Part shown: positions 5,357 through 6,048 of the stretch, in pieces
Layout: each line of letters starts with the position of its first letter
Position numbering within the stretch: the first letter of the stretch is position 1
From: Alphaproteobacteria bacterium
Lineage (GTDB): Bacteria > Pseudomonadota > Alphaproteobacteria > Rickettsiales > UBA8987
Length of the DNA stretch: 6,048 nucleotides
Reading direction: 5' to 3'
Assembly (NCBI GenBank): GCA_003531345.1
Contig: DQGZ01000237.1
Location: 1 to 6,048, forward strand
The notes under the pieces: model-generated
The model's input: the letters and a program-made list of their open reading frames with translations, nothing else
Told to the model about the DNA's origin: nothing
The model's database searches: none
Position numbers and translations under genes: made by a program

Positions 5357-6048
5357 GTGAAATATCTTCATAAAAATCATTTTTTATCAGCTTTTGTATT
5401 TTCGGTAATATACAGCTTGATTTTTAAGTTCTCATTTATAGCGAGTGGGGAAGTATATGCCGAAATGGCAACAAATTACTTTGTTAACGCAAAATCACAG
5501 GACTTTAGCGTAAAGTTTTTATCTTTAGATTCTGGCTACCTACCATTTTTTTTGAAGCTTGTTTCTGCTTTATTCGACTTTTTAAACTTACCAAATTATT
5601 TAATTCCTTATTTTCAAACTTGGTTTGCCATATTATTTATCAGCTTCTGCTGCTCAATATTTTGCCTAAACCTCTTTAAACCTCTGGTTGACAATGAAAG
5701 AACAAGATTTCTGATTGCTATAACAATTATAATGGTTTCACCATTTGAAACAACCATGTTTTTCAACTGCACCTATTACAGTATTTTTCCTCTAGCCTGC
5801 CTGATTTTGGCCTCACTTAGCAACACCGCAGAAAAGCCACATATCGCCATATACTTATTACCACTTTTATTTTTTGGTAAGCCCTATCATTTATGCCTTT
5901 TACCTCTTTTATTACTAGGGGCTGTTCTAGCTAAAAATTATAGATACAAAACAGTCTTTTTTATTTCGATTATAGTTTTACTTATTCAGATTTTACTCTT
6001 GATTAACAGTAAAAACTCAGGAGTTACAATAGACCCACAAACAGTATA
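5357..6048 (+). CDS. Polytopic membrane protein of unknown function, N-terminal part, truncated by window edge
   Basis: The frame is open from the TGA at 5342 to the right edge, giving 230 codons from the likely GTG start at 5357 (MKYLHKNHFLSAF if read as Met). The first ATG in frame (5465) would discard the first membrane helix, so the GTG is preferred. Hydrophobic segments lie near residues 9-29, 84-107, 117-129, 142-155, 163-174, 177-192 and 198-216. Between the first two is a polar stretch with SGEVYAEMATNYF (30-42) and LDSGYLPFFLKL (57-68). An acidic loop directly after helix 1 in a many-helix protein is reminiscent of GT-C-type glycosyltransferases or O-antigen-type polymerases. That comparison is an inference from topology; I see no diagnostic motif. 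The gene is divergent from uup. No Shine-Dalgarno sequence precedes the GTG. Confidence 0.75.
   Translation, partial: MKYLHKNHFLSAFVFSVIYSLIFKFSFIASGEVYAEMATNYFVNAKSQDFSVKFLSLDSGYLPFFLKLVSALFDFLNLPNYLIPYFQTWFAILFISFCCSIFCLNLFKPLVDNERTRFLIAITIIMVSPFETTMFFNCTYYSIFPLACLILASLSNTAEKPHIAIYLLPLLFFGKPYHLCLLPLLLLGAVLAKNYRYKTVFFISIIVLLIQILLLINSKNSGVTIDPQTV

Overview
The window looks like chromosomal DNA from an AT-rich alphaproteobacterium. The initiation factor IF-1 gene is followed almost without a gap by a Maf-family gene (infA-maf), an order common in alphaproteobacteria. The Maf protein carries the alphaproteobacterial style of C-terminal motifs, and there is a Uup-type ABC-F protein and a divergent polysaccharide deacetylase. 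Codons are AT-rich. Most starts have no convincing Shine-Dalgarno sequence, and two genes appear to use TTG or GTG. I cannot name the genus.

Layout. 1-545 (-): the N-terminal 181 codons of a membrane-anchored divergent polysaccharide deacetylase (YibQ/DUF610-like) that runs off the left edge, with several expected active-site residues replaced. 546-621: a compact divergent promoter region centred on a perfect 15-bp palindrome. 622-2127 (+): a 501-codon, cysteine-free, coiled-coil and Q/N-rich protein that I do not recognise, ending in a weak hairpin plus T-run. 2174-2970 (-): maf and infA, 5 bp apart. 2971-3199: a spacer holding a possible infA promoter and a doubtful 33-codon ORF. 3200-5044 (-): a full-length ABC-F ATPase of the Uup subfamily. 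5045-5356: about 310 bp with no firm gene, containing a leader hairpin upstream of uup and a 25-codon ORF. 5357-6048 (+): the N-terminal 230 codons of a polytopic membrane protein that runs off the right edge.

Functionally, infA (translation initiation) and uup (ribosome-associated ABC-F ATPase) are translation genes, and maf is a nucleotide house-cleaning gene. All three point the same way and could be partly co-transcribed. The two partial genes at the edges are envelope or membrane proteins. No mobile element, CRISPR array, tRNA or rRNA is visible. The points most worth a second look are the unidentified 501-codon protein with its palindromic divergent promoter, the degenerate active site of the deacetylase, and the small ORF ending in TGA in the same frame as, and 12 nt before, the right-edge membrane protein.
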